A DNA stretch of 42,612 nt from Streptomyces sp. CBMA156 (GTDB lineage Bacteria; Actinomycetota; Actinomycetes; Streptomycetales; Streptomycetaceae): NCBI RefSeq assembly GCF_014596515.1, contig NZ_MSJQ01000387.1:1-42612 (forward strand), written 5' to 3'. A program made the translations under genes and the position numbers. Numbering within the stretch: position 1 is the stretch's first letter; each line of letters opens with the position of its first letter. Below, one piece after another: positions 8,236 through 16,347 of this stretch. The notes beneath the pieces were generated by a model. The model had not been told where the DNA came from. It saw nothing but the letters and a program-made list of their open reading frames with translations, and did not search any database.

Positions 8236-8856
8236 TCAGCCGAGTGGTACGCGGGCGGCGGTCTGCCACTCGTACATCTGCCGGTCACGGCCCAGGACGA
8301 TGAGTTCGGCCGCGGTGACGCGGGCGGTGGCCGGGTAGGTGGTGACGTCGGCGAGGGCGCCGGCAGCCGGTTGGGTCGGGCCGTCGGTGTTGGAGTAGGC
8401 CACCGAGACGTGGGGCCGGAAGCCGTCGGCGGCCTCGGGGACCTCGGGCCACATGTCGGTGATGGCCGCGCGGATCGCGGCGCGGACGGCGTGGACGGGC
8501 TCGGGCGGGTCGACGGTGAGGAGCAGGGCCTCGGAGGTGACGATCGCCGGGCCCAGCGCGAGGTCGAACGCGGGGACCTTCGCGAGGTGGTGGGCGGCCG
8601 CGTCGGTGATCGCCCACGCGTCGGTCTCGCTCACCGCGGTGGTGGAGCCGAGGCCCTGCATGGTGAGGTGCAGCCAGCGGTCGGGGACCAGGTCGAGGCC
8701 GGGGACGTCGGCCAGGGCGTGGCGGTAGTCGGCGGCCAGGCGGTGGACGTCGTCGGCGCCGTCGAAGGTCAGGTGCCAGGTGTACCAGCGGGTGCCCGGT
8801 TGCCAACTCGGCCGCCACCACCAGTGATTGGCCATGCGCGCAGGAGTGTGTGTCAT
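8236..8856 (-). CDS. LigT-like 2H phosphoesterase (2'-5' RNA ligase family)
   Basis: A 206-residue protein. Both signature motifs are present: H63-L-T65 in WLHLTMQGLG and H149-V-S151 in FRPHVSVAYS. These form the twin-histidine active site of the 2H superfamily, which acts on 2',3'-cyclic or 2'-5' phosphodiester bonds. The start was chosen at 8856 because this ATG overlaps the upstream gene's stop as ATGA. A TTG at 8868 would be an alternative. It lies downstream of the XRE regulator and is probably co-transcribed with it. The substrate is unknown, and a link to the nearby RiPP operon is inferred from proximity only. Confidence 0.85.
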   Translation of the reverse strand: MTHTPARMANHWWWRPSWQPGTRWYTWHLTFDGADDVHRLAADYRHALADVPGLDLVPDRWLHLTMQGLGSTTAVSETDAWAITDAAAHHLAKVPAFDLALGPAIVTSEALLLTVDPPEPVHAVRAAIRAAITDMWPEVPEAADGFRPHVSVAYSNTDGPTQPAAGALADVTTYPATARVTAAELIVLGRDRQMYEWQTAARVPLG

Positions 8857-10343
8857 GGGCCGATCCAATCACCGTCCGGGCCGGCGGGGGAGAGTGCCAG
8901 TTTGGCCTCGCGGACGGCGGTCTCGACGACGGCCTGCAGGCGGCGTCCGGCGGTACTGTTGCCCATCGGCGTGCCGGCGGCGTCCCGGGCGAGGTCGCGC
9001 AGGCGCCGTCGGACGGGTGCGGTGCGGTGTTCGGCGGGCAGTGCGAGGACGGGGGAGAGCGCGTCGAGGACGCCTTCGGGCTCGCCGGCGAGCAGGTGCG
9101 CTCCGGCGCGGGTGATGTGGAGCTGGGCGATGGTGCCCAGCGGCCGAACCTCCTGGCGCTGGAGCGCGGCGAGGCCTCGGTCGGCATGGGTGAGCGCCCG
9201 GGACGGGTCGTCGCCACGCAGGCAGACGGCTGCTCCGTAGTTGGCCAGCCGTCCGTCCGGGCACGCGAACAGTCCGCCGACCTGGTCGTGGACGGTGCCG
9301 GCGAGATCGAGTCCGGCGGCCTCCTCGGCTCGTCCGAAGGCCGCCTGCGCCTCGGCTCGCGCGCCGACCTCCGCCCACGCGTCCGCGACCTGGCAGTGGA
9401 GCAGCACGGTGACCGTGCCGGGGGCCCGGAGGGCGGCGCCGTGCTCGGCGTGCTGGATCGCCGCACGGAACTCGCCGGCCCAGAACGCGAGTTTGCTGCG
9501 GGTGGCGGCGACCCAGGCCTGAAGACCCGGGTCGCCGGCCATCTCGGCGGCCACCATGGCGGCTCGGATGTGCGTCGCGGCCTGCCGCTTGTGCCCGAGG
9601 TCGCTCGTCATCCAGGCCATCATCGCGGCCAGGTACCCCGCCGTCGTGAACAGCCGTTGACGGTGTTCCAGGTGCTGGTGCCCGTACAGCAGGTCCCACA
9701 CCCGCACGGCTGCCCAGTGGGTGTCGCCGAAGACGCCCAGCGGGTCCTCGGCCATCAGGTAGTCGGCGGCGAAGCCGCGGGCGTCGGCGGCGTACTGCTC
9801 CACCGAGACGGGGCCGCAGTTGGGGACCTCGGCCCACTGCGTCCACTGTGCCGACTCGTCGGCTGCGGTACGGATGAGGTCGGCACCGGTGAGCGGCACG
9901 TCGGGCACCGGGGGGACGGGCACCACCAGGGCCGCGGCCGGATCGCCGGCGCCCTGATGCCGCAGCACGCGCAGATCGGACTCGGGCAGGGCCCGGCGGT
10001 CTTCCAGATCCAGCAGGTCCTCCAGGCAGGCGCCGTAGAGTTCGGCGAGGACGGTGAGCACCCGTAGGGTGACCCGTCGCCCCGCCGCGGCCGGCCACCT
10101 CTCCCATTTGCCGAGAAGGGAGGCGTCGGTCGCGGGCCCGGCGGCCCCGACGGCGTTGTTGACCCGGTCGGCCGCTTCCTGGAGCGTCCAGCCGTGCGCG
10201 TGGCGCCAGGCTTCCCGTGGACGGCAGCCGAAGCGGGCACGCATCTCGGCGGCGATCGTCGCGATCGGGGCGCCGACGGTGAGCAGTTCGGTCCGGAGCG
10301 AGTCCCGGTCGGCCTTGCAGCCGGGCTTGGGGCGTGGAGGCAT
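8853..10343 (-). CDS. XRE-family regulator with TPR-like C-terminal region
   Basis: A 496-residue protein. Residues about 42-108 form a helix-turn-helix of the type found in Streptomyces XRE regulators (PREAWRHAHGWTLQEAADRV, then LLGKWERWP and LTVLAELYGA). The remainder is all-helical with Ala-rich TPR-like repeats (AAMVAAEMAGDPGLQAW, AFGRAEEAAGLDLAG, ALTHADRGLAALQR), probably a ligand- or peptide-sensing platform. It is transcribed divergently from the RiPP-type operon across 280 bases that contain both promoters, so it is the obvious candidate regulator of that operon. The ATG at 10343 follows GGGAG. It is coupled by ATGA to the LigT-like gene. Confidence 0.8.
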   Translation of the reverse strand: MPPRPKPGCKADRDSLRTELLTVGAPIATIAAEMRARFGCRPREAWRHAHGWTLQEAADRVNNAVGAAGPATDASLLGKWERWPAAAGRRVTLRVLTVLAELYGACLEDLLDLEDRRALPESDLRVLRHQGAGDPAAALVVPVPPVPDVPLTGADLIRTAADESAQWTQWAEVPNCGPVSVEQYAADARGFAADYLMAEDPLGVFGDTHWAAVRVWDLLYGHQHLEHRQRLFTTAGYLAAMMAWMTSDLGHKRQAATHIRAAMVAAEMAGDPGLQAWVAATRSKLAFWAGEFRAAIQHAEHGAALRAPGTVTVLLHCQVADAWAEVGARAEAQAAFGRAEEAAGLDLAGTVHDQVGGLFACPDGRLANYGAAVCLRGDDPSRALTHADRGLAALQRQEVRPLGTIAQLHITRAGAHLLAGEPEGVLDALSPVLALPAEHRTAPVRRRLRDLARDAAGTPMGNSTAGRRLQAVVETAVREAKLALSPAGPDGDWIGP

Positions 10344-10623
10344 GGAGGCTCCCGGGTGGGGTGCGGTGAGCAGCCTGACAACCTCACCGTAGCGACCCGA
10401 CTACGCCACGCGGGTCACACTCCGCGAATCCGACGTGACGAACCGTCCCTTTTTCGGGCCCGTCTCGAAACACCCCGCAGGTCAGCACGGTTGACGCCGG
10501 TCCAGAAAAGGTGGTCACCGCTGCCCGTGACGGAAGCGGGGCGCGAGCGGGACCGTAGTACCACCGCCGTTCACTGCCCGTCCGCTCACGGACGGGCAGG
10601 GACGCGAACCGAAGGAGCGCACC
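10344..10623. promoter_or_regulatory. Divergent promoter region of RiPP operon and XRE gene
   Basis: This 280-base gap between divergent starts holds no gene. A TTGACG at 10491-10496 is a possible -35 element for the plus-strand operon, but I see no good -10 at the usual spacing. A perfect 11-bp hairpin lies at 10574-10599, and GAAGGAG at 10611-10617 is the ribosome binding site for the precursor gene. Confidence 0.5.
10574..10599 (+). promoter_or_regulatory. Perfect 11-bp hairpin in precursor 5' leader
   Basis: CTGCCCGTCCG and CGGACGGGCAG pair perfectly around the loop CTCA. The structure ends 11 bases before the precursor's ribosome binding site and has no T-tract. It could stabilise the leader transcript, act as an operator, or regulate access to the start. 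Confidence 0.65.
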
Positions 10624-10734
10624 GTGCAGTCGAAGTCCGCCGCCATCGCCATCGCCGCGAGCACCGACCCGGAGGAGAACCCGCAGGTCCTGGAGGACCT
10701 GGTGCTCGCCGAGGACGTCGAGCAGGAGTGGTAG
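10624..10734 (+). CDS. Candidate RiPP precursor peptide (36 aa)
   Basis: A 36-codon gene with GAAGGAG six bases before a GTG start, first in the TfuA-YcaO operon. The N-terminal third is small and hydrophobic (SAAIAIAAST). The rest is strongly acidic (PEENPQVLEDLVLAEDV) and ends EQEW. There is no Cys and few Ser/Thr, so azoline formation is unlikely, whereas backbone thioamidation needs no particular side chain. The hydrophobic Ala/Ile stretch loosely recalls thioamitide cores but sits at the N-terminus, as in bottromycin-type precursors with a follower peptide. A conventional leader with a short C-terminal core is the alternative. The role is inferred from size, position and signal strength rather than from recognised homology. 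Confidence 0.7.
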   Translation: MQSKSAAIAIAASTDPEENPQVLEDLVLAEDVEQEW

Positions 10735-10759
10735 TCACCGCCGCGTCCTGAACCGGGGT

Positions 10760-10790
10760 GTCGTCCCGCAGCCCGTGTCTGCGGGGCGAC
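10760..10790 (+). terminator. Intercistronic attenuator hairpin after precursor gene
   Basis: GTCGTCCCGCAG (10760-10771) pairs with CTGCGGGGCGAC (10779-10790) over 12 bp with one G-T wobble and a 7-base loop, followed by the pyrimidine-rich ATCCTTCTTCTCCT. It lies between the precursor and TfuA genes. A partial terminator there would give far more precursor than enzyme transcript, as is common in RiPP operons. Confidence 0.7.
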
Positions 10791-10814
10791 ATCCTTCTTC
10801 TCCTGGGGGATCTG

Positions 10815-12032
10815 ATGATTCATCTGTACGTCGGGCCGACGCTCGGCCCGTCCGAGTCCCTGCTGCACCACCCGCGCGTCCGGACGCACCCGCCGGCACG
10901 GCACGGCGACCTGTTCACTGACTCGATCGCCGACGGCGACCGGATCGTGTTGATCGACGGGGTCTTCCACCAGAGCCCGGCCCTGCGCCACAAGGAGATC
11001 CTGGCCGCGCTGGGGCGCGGCATCGCGGTGTTCGGCGCGGCCAGCATCGGGGCTCTGCGCGCCGCCGAGCTGGCCCCGTACGGGATGGTCGGTGTCGGCG
11101 CCGTCTACGGCGCCTACGCGCGCGGTGAGATCACCGGCGACGACGAGGTCGCCGTCGGGCAGGCCCCTGACGGGCCGCGGCAGGCGCTGACCGTTCCGCT
11201 GGTCAATCTCCGGCACATGCTGGAGCTGGCCCGCGGCGAGGGCGTCGTGGACCAGACCCTCGCCGAGGACCTGCTGGAGCGTTTCCGGGCGGTGTACTAC
11301 CCGCAGCGCACCGCGGCGGCGGTCCGCGCGATGTGCCGTCGGGCCGACGCGGTGCACTTCCTCGACTGGCTCACGGGCCGGCGCGCCGCCGACCCGCACT
11401 TCGGGGACCTCAAGCGGGCCGATGCCCTGGCCGCCGTCCACCGGGCCCTGGACGACGCCCCGGTTCCCGCGGCACCGGCGGTGGCGGAAAACTCCTACTT
11501 CCGGCAGTGGGCCAACGCCCACGCCCGGCAGCGGGTCGACGGCCTCGACCTGCTGACGCTCGACCGGGTCGCCTACCAGCAGGTCTTCGACCCCCGCTTC
11601 CCCACCCGCTGGCACGCCTTCCTTCAGGAGCACTCCCGGCGTGCGCCCGGCGACGGCCGGCCCCTGGACGAGCGGCTCGCCGAAGCCGGCGGCCTGCCCG
11701 CACACCGGGTGTTCCGCCCGCCGGTGGACCTGCGCGACGGGCGGGTGGTGGCCCGGCTGCTGGCCGGGGAGACCCTGGCCGACCGGCTCGCGGTCGCCCG
11801 CTACGCCGCGGCCCGGGACGCCGCCCGCGCGCGGCCGGGGTTCTCGGTCCAGGCGGTGCGGGCCGGCCTCGTCCGCGTTCTGCTGACACAGGCCTGGCGG
11901 GTGGACGAGGGCCGGCTGGACGAGGAGGCGTCCGCCCGCGGGCTGGGGTCGGCGGTGCGGGCGGTGGACGCGGCAAGGGCCCTGGTGCCCGGCTACTTCG
12001 ACGAGTGCAAGGAGCATGCCCGTGCGCGATGA
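10815..12032 (+). CDS. TfuA-like protein
   Basis: A 405-residue protein. Residues about 40-118 carry the TfuA core: RIVLIDGVFHQSPALRHKEI, AVFGAASIGALRAAEL and YGAYARGEITGDDEVAV. TfuA proteins act with YcaO enzymes to install backbone thioamides, as in thioviridamide-type peptides and in methyl-coenzyme M reductase. TfuA is thought to help deliver sulfide. The region after residue 130 is helical and less conserved and may bind the peptide or YcaO. The ATG at 10815 follows GGGGGA. The long upstream extension would run through the attenuator hairpin and was rejected. The 3' end overlaps the YcaO start by 17 bases. Confidence 0.9.
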   Translation: MIHLYVGPTLGPSESLLHHPRVRTHPPARHGDLFTDSIADGDRIVLIDGVFHQSPALRHKEILAALGRGIAVFGAASIGALRAAELAPYGMVGVGAVYGAYARGEITGDDEVAVGQAPDGPRQALTVPLVNLRHMLELARGEGVVDQTLAEDLLERFRAVYYPQRTAAAVRAMCRRADAVHFLDWLTGRRAADPHFGDLKRADALAAVHRALDDAPVPAAPAVAENSYFRQWANAHARQRVDGLDLLTLDRVAYQQVFDPRFPTRWHAFLQEHSRRAPGDGRPLDERLAEAGGLPAHRVFRPPVDLRDGRVVARLLAGETLADRLAVARYAAARDAARARPGFSVQAVRAGLVRVLLTQAWRVDEGRLDEEASARGLGSAVRAVDAARALVPGYFDECKEHARAR

Positions 12033-13164
12033 CCAGCTGGTCGAGCTGCCCGGCACGGTCCGGGCCCGGCCCCCGGAAGAGACCTGGGAGGCGCTGCGCG
12101 GGGCCCTGCCGGCCTACGGGATCACCCGCGTGGCGCGGCTGACGGACCTGGACGTGATCGGTCTGCCGACCTGGACGGCGATCCGGCCCGCCTCGCTGAC
12201 CCTGAGCGCCTCGCAGGGCAAGGGGCTGACCGACGACCTGGCCAAGCTGTCCGCGGTGATGGAGGCGATCGAGCTGTGGCACGTCGAACAGCCCCTGCCC
12301 GTGCCGGTGCGCGGCCGGGCCGTGGACGTCGCCCCCCACTGCCCCGTGGGGGCGCTGCCGCTCAACGGCCCGGTCGACGAGGCGGCGCTCGCCCGGGTGG
12401 TGTGGGACTGGACACCGGCGACGGGACTGGTGCGCGGCACCACCATGCTGCTGCCGGTGGACCTGGTGCGCCGCCGTACGCAGCGCGGTGACTGGAGCCC
12501 GGACCTGCTGCGGGCGACCAGCACGGGGCTGGCCTGCGGAAACAGCCGCGAGGAAGCGGTGTTGCACGGCCTGTACGAGATGGTCGAACGCGACGTGCTG
12601 CACCGCGACATCCAGGCCGGCGGCCGGCTGCGGACCTGGATCGATCCGGGCACCGTCGACGATCCGGCGGGACGCGAGGTGGTCGAACGCGTCGTGCGGG
12701 CGGGCATGGAGCTGGAACTGGCCCTGGCGGAAGGCCCGTACGGGCTGCCGGTGTGCCTGGCCCACCTGTGGTCGGAGGACCTGCCGGCGGTCTTCGCCGG
12801 GGCCGGCTGTCACCACAGCCCGGGCATCGCCCTCACGCGCGCGGTGACGGAGGCCGCCCAGTCGCGCCTGACCCTGATCGCCGGGACCCGCGACGACCTG
12901 CCCGGCGAACTCGCACCGACCGGTGCGGCCCCCGCCCGGCCCGCGCGCCCCACACCGACCCCCTGGCAGCGGGCCGTCCAGGGCTTCGCGCCCGCCACCG
13001 GGTCTTTCGCCCAGCGGGTACGCACCACCGCGGCGGCCGTCGAACGGGTCACCGGGCACGAGCCGGCCGCGATCACCCTGTCCTCGCCGGACGGCCTCGT
13101 GCCCGCGGTGCACGTCGTGTGCCCGGGCACCGGCTCCCGGATAACCAGGACGATGCCCCGATGA
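12016..13164 (+). CDS. YcaO-domain protein (predicted thioamide synthetase)
   Basis: A 382-residue YcaO enzyme with all three ATP/Mg motifs: SQGKG (66-70) with SAVMEAIE (79-86), STGLACGNSREEAV (169-182) with LYEMVERD, and TRAVTEAAQSRLTLIAGTRD (274-293). YcaO enzymes activate a backbone amide by phosphorylation. The tail ends RTMPR and lacks the PxPxP motif of azoline-forming cyclodehydratases. With the adjacent TfuA this favours thioamidation over heterocycle formation. Overlap with TfuA (17 bases) and an ATGA overlap with the methyltransferase show tight co-expression. No leader-binding E1-like domain is fused or nearby, so substrate recognition must be done by TfuA or YcaO itself. Confidence 0.92.
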   Translation: MPVRDDQLVELPGTVRARPPEETWEALRGALPAYGITRVARLTDLDVIGLPTWTAIRPASLTLSASQGKGLTDDLAKLSAVMEAIELWHVEQPLPVPVRGRAVDVAPHCPVGALPLNGPVDEAALARVVWDWTPATGLVRGTTMLLPVDLVRRRTQRGDWSPDLLRATSTGLACGNSREEAVLHGLYEMVERDVLHRDIQAGGRLRTWIDPGTVDDPAGREVVERVVRAGMELELALAEGPYGLPVCLAHLWSEDLPAVFAGAGCHHSPGIALTRAVTEAAQSRLTLIAGTRDDLPGELAPTGAAPARPARPTPTPWQRAVQGFAPATGSFAQRVRTTAAAVERVTGHEPAAITLSSPDGLVPAVHVVCPGTGSRITRTMPR

Positions 13165-14027
13165 CCCCCGCACCGCACGCCGCCCCCGGCCGCGCCGCTC
13201 ACGAGACCCGGCTCGCCGGCCGGTTCGACGCCTTCCACGCGGCCCGCTCCCGCTCCTCGATCACCGCCGACCTCTACGCCCAGGCCCTCGGCGAGGACTA
13301 CCCCGAACAGGTCGGGGCCTGCGGCTCGTGCGACTGGGCCCTGCTGGGGCTGCTGGTGACCCGGCTGCGAATTCGGCCCCGCCAGGTCCTGGTGGACGCC
13401 GGGTGCGGCACCGGCGGCATCGGCCTGTGGCTGGCCCGAGCCCTGGACACCGACCTCGTCGGCCTCGACCTGTCCCCCGTCGCCGTACACCAGGCCACCG
13501 CCCGCGCGCCGCACTTCGGCCTGACGCAGCCCCGCGTGTCCTTCACGGCCGCATCCCTGGAGGACACCGGTCTGCCGGACCGACACGCGCACGCCGTGGT
13601 GTGCCTGGACGCCGCCGGCTTCGCCGCCGACCCCGCGGCCGCCCTGCGTGAGCTGGCCCGCGTCCTGGCCCCCGGCGGCCGCCTGGCCCTGACCCGCGCC
13701 ACCCGCCGCACCGCCGACCCCGCCTGGGCCCAGGAGGCCCACGCCGCAGGGCTGATGCTGGAGCACGTGGACGAGCGACCCCACGAGCCCGCCATGTGGG
13801 ACCGGCTCTACGGCCTGTGGAACGCCCACCGAGCCGAGCTGGAACACGAGCTCGGCCAGGAGCAGGCCGCCAGCATGCTCGCCGAAGCCCACCGCCGCCG
13901 CCCCACGATGCCCGACCGCCGCGCGGTCCTGCTCACCCTGCACCGCCCCCCGGACCCGCCCGGCCCGCCGCACGTTCCCGCTACGATCCGGGAAGGCCTG
14001 GAGACCCCCGAGAGGAACCGGACATGA
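13161..14027 (+). CDS. SAM-dependent class I methyltransferase
   Basis: A 288-residue methyltransferase. Motif I is VLVDAGCGTGGIGLWLA (about residues 76-92), with the acidic loop LVGLDLSPVAV and a motif IV/V region VVCLDAAGFA followed by LRELARVLAPGGRLAL. The start overlaps the YcaO stop as ATGA and its own stop overlaps the dehydrogenase start as ATGA. In this context it probably methylates the modified peptide. The acceptor (N-terminus, side chain, or thioamide S) cannot be told from sequence. Confidence 0.85.
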   Translation: MTPAPHAAPGRAAHETRLAGRFDAFHAARSRSSITADLYAQALGEDYPEQVGACGSCDWALLGLLVTRLRIRPRQVLVDAGCGTGGIGLWLARALDTDLVGLDLSPVAVHQATARAPHFGLTQPRVSFTAASLEDTGLPDRHAHAVVCLDAAGFAADPAAALRELARVLAPGGRLALTRATRRTADPAWAQEAHAAGLMLEHVDERPHEPAMWDRLYGLWNAHRAELEHELGQEQAASMLAEAHRRRPTMPDRRAVLLTLHRPPDPPGPPHVPATIREGLETPERNRT

Positions 14028-15019
14028 GCCCCGCACACCCCGCCGTCCGCGCGGCCGTCCTCTCGGCCGGATCGTGGGGAACCGCCGCGGCGAAGATCCT
14101 CGCCGACGCGGGCACCGGCGTCACCCTGCACGCCCGCCGCCCGGAGATCGCCGACACCATCAACACCACCGGCCGCAACCCCCACTACTTCCCGGACGTC
14201 GAACTGCCCGCCACGATCAAGGCCACCACCGACCCCGCAGCCGCCCTGGACGGCGCCGACTTCCTCGTGCTGTCCATCCCCGCCCAGACCCTGCGCGCCA
14301 ACCTCACCACCTGGGCCCCCCTCATCCCCCCGCGCACGCTGGTGGTCTCGCTGATGAAGGGCATCGAACGGGACACCGGGCTGCGGGCCAGCGAGGTCAT
14401 CGCCCAGACCACCGGCATCCCACCACAGCGCATCGCAGTCCTGTCCGGCCCCAACCTCGCCCGCGAGATCGTCACCGAACAGCCGGCCGCCGCCACGATC
14501 GCCTGCCCCGACGCCGACGCCGCCCGCCGCTTCCAAACCGCCTGCCGCACCCCCTACTTCCGCCCCTACACCAGCACCGACGTCATCGGCTGCGAACTCG
14601 GCGGCGTCCTGAAGAACGTCACCGCCCTGGCCGTCGGCCTCGCCGCCGGCCAGGGGATGGGCGCCAACGCCCTCGCGCTGCTCACCACCCGGGGCCTGGC
14701 CGAGGCAGCTCGGCTGGCCACCGCACTCGGTGCCGACCCCGCGACCCTGCTCGGGCTGGCCGGCCTCGGCGACCTGGTCGCCACGTGCTCCTCCCCACTC
14801 TCCCGCAACCGGACCTTCGGCCATCACCTCGGCACCGGACTGAGCATCGACGAGGCAGCCGCCGCCACCCGCCAGACCACCGAGGGCGTCAAGAGCGCCG
14901 ACGCCATCGTTGCCCTCGCCCGCGCCCACGGCATCGAGATGCCCATCACCGAGACCGTCGCCGCGCTGCTGCGCGGGGCGCTCACCCTGGACGAGGCAGC
15001 CACCGCGCTCATGAAGTAG
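14024..15019 (+). CDS. GpsA-family NAD(P)-dependent dehydrogenase
   Basis: A 331-residue protein, full length for NAD(P)-dependent glycerol-3-phosphate dehydrogenase. The Rossmann motif is AVLSAGSWGTAAA, with Ser in place of the usual first Gly. Other signatures are VVSLMKGIE, LSGPNLAREI, the catalytic-Lys segment ELGGVLKNVTALAVG, and GLGDLVATCSSPLSRNRTFG. In primary metabolism GpsA makes sn-glycerol-3-phosphate. Here it is translationally coupled to the methyltransferase of a RiPP-type operon, so a tailoring redox reaction on the peptide or on a capping acyl unit is plausible, but this is inference. A relocated housekeeping paralogue is the alternative. Confidence 0.9.
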   Translation: MSPAHPAVRAAVLSAGSWGTAAAKILADAGTGVTLHARRPEIADTINTTGRNPHYFPDVELPATIKATTDPAAALDGADFLVLSIPAQTLRANLTTWAPLIPPRTLVVSLMKGIERDTGLRASEVIAQTTGIPPQRIAVLSGPNLAREIVTEQPAAATIACPDADAARRFQTACRTPYFRPYTSTDVIGCELGGVLKNVTALAVGLAAGQGMGANALALLTTRGLAEAARLATALGADPATLLGLAGLGDLVATCSSPLSRNRTFGHHLGTGLSIDEAAAATRQTTEGVKSADAIVALARAHGIEMPITETVAALLRGALTLDEAATALMK

Positions 15020-15095
15020 CCCGTGAGACCCGAGCGCTGAGCGCCCGTACCCGCAGGCCCCACCACCTCCCTTCCGCTCCGGAGGTCGATCCGTC

Positions 15096-15440
15096 ATGCC
15101 CTCATCGCTCGCCGAACTCCTGACCCTCGCCCTGGTGCTCTGGATGGGCGTCGGCTTCACCCGCCGCCCCGGCCGCTGGTTCCGCTGGAAGCTCTTCTCC
15201 CACGCCACCTTCAGCATCCTCACCCTCACCGGCACCAGGGACGGCCGCACCGAGCCGGTCAACCCGTACGCGGAACTGTCACCCGGCAGCCTCATGCTGC
15301 CGCCCCCCGTACTCCAGGCCATCCTCAGCCACTACGTGCGCACCGGCCGCTACGACCGGATCGACGGCCACGGACGCGTCCTGTCCGCCCGAGGCGAGCA
15401 GCGGATCGAGGTGCGCGACACCCGTGTCGTGGTTCTTTGA
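15096..15440 (+). CDS. Small membrane-anchored hypothetical protein
   Basis: A 114-residue protein with one N-terminal hydrophobic segment (LLTLALVLWMGVGF) followed by a basic stretch and a cytoplasmic-looking tail (LMLPPPVLQAILSHYVRTGR). The ATG follows GGAGG by ten bases. Its end overlaps the HTTM-like gene by 17 bases, so the two are probably made together. I recognise no family. As part of the RiPP operon it may be an accessory subunit of the downstream membrane protein, which is inference. Confidence 0.7.
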   Translation: MPSSLAELLTLALVLWMGVGFTRRPGRWFRWKLFSHATFSILTLTGTRDGRTEPVNPYAELSPGSLMLPPPVLQAILSHYVRTGRYDRIDGHGRVLSARGEQRIEVRDTRVVVL

Positions 15441-16281
15441 CGCCGTCACCTCCGGGTTCCAGTACCCCACCGACCCCTCCCGCCTCCAGCTGTTCAGGAT
15501 CGCCTTCGGAGCCGTCCTCACCTTCCGCTTCGCCGCCGCCTTCACCAGCGGAGGCTGGAACCGCTTCACCCCGGGCCAGGTCCAAGCCGCGTTCGCGCGC
15601 AGGCGCCACGGCGGCACCCGGGCCCGCATCCTGTTCACCGTCTACCGGCCGATGCTCATCCTGCGGGCCCTGGCCGCGCCGGCGCTGGCCCTGGGCCTCG
15701 CGCCCCGTCTCACCCTGGCGATCGTGCTGGCCGGCGCCGCCATGGAGTTCGCCTACCTCAGAAGCCCGAGCGCCGTGCGCTACATCATCCTCACCGGCAC
15801 GAGCCTCCTGCTCGCCGGAGACCTCGGCCACGGGCTCACCCTCACGCACGCCCCCAGCCACGCCAACACCTGGGCACAGTGCCTGCTCGTCCTGGTCACC
15901 ACGGACATCTACCTCAACTCGGCCTGGCACAAGATCCGCTCCAGCCAGTTCCGCAGCGGCCTCTACCTCGCGCAGTTCATCCACACCTACGCCCAGGTCA
16001 AGAACGACCTCCGCCACCGCCGCCAGTTCGCCATCCCCCGGCTCGCCCAGCAGCACCTCGGCAACCTGACCACCCGCGACATCCAGACCTGGCGCGCGCT
16101 GTCCATCATGGTCATCGCGGTCGAACTCGCGCTACCCATCGGCCTGATCCTCCCCCCAACCAGGCCCTACGCCGTAGCCGCAGGCATCGCCATGCACGCG
16201 GCCTTCTCCTGCCTCAAACCCGTCCAGCTCGTCACCTTCTCCGGACTGGGCACCGCTAGCTACCTTGCCTTCGCCCCCTGA
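15424..16281 (+). CDS. HTTM-like multi-pass membrane protein
   Basis: A 285-residue protein starting GTG, with several membrane helices (LFRIAFGAVLTFRFAAAF, LILRALAAPALALGLA, MVIAVELALPIGLIL, among others). The architecture and segments such as RLQLFRIAFG near the N-terminus and TDIYLNSAWHKIRSSQF with a following GLYLAQF resemble HTTM proteins. This superfamily includes vitamin K-dependent gamma-glutamyl carboxylase. The acidic precursor peptide makes a Glu-directed role tempting, but key carboxylase residues cannot be verified here. Export or immunity is the main alternative. This is the last gene of the operon. Confidence 0.65.
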   Translation: MSWFFDAVTSGFQYPTDPSRLQLFRIAFGAVLTFRFAAAFTSGGWNRFTPGQVQAAFARRRHGGTRARILFTVYRPMLILRALAAPALALGLAPRLTLAIVLAGAAMEFAYLRSPSAVRYIILTGTSLLLAGDLGHGLTLTHAPSHANTWAQCLLVLVTTDIYLNSAWHKIRSSQFRSGLYLAQFIHTYAQVKNDLRHRRQFAIPRLAQQHLGNLTTRDIQTWRALSIMVIAVELALPIGLILPPTRPYAVAAGIAMHAAFSCLKPVQLVTFSGLGTASYLAFAP

Positions 16282-16347
16282 CGCCTGGCTGATTCGGACG
16301 GCCAGCAGACGATGGACAGCATCGGCCCCCGCGCCCTCGACCAACCC

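Noticed and set aside
10758..10814. Upstream extension of the TfuA gene
   Set aside because: It would start inside the attenuator hairpin; the ATG at 10815 has a GGGGGA site and matches where the domain begins.
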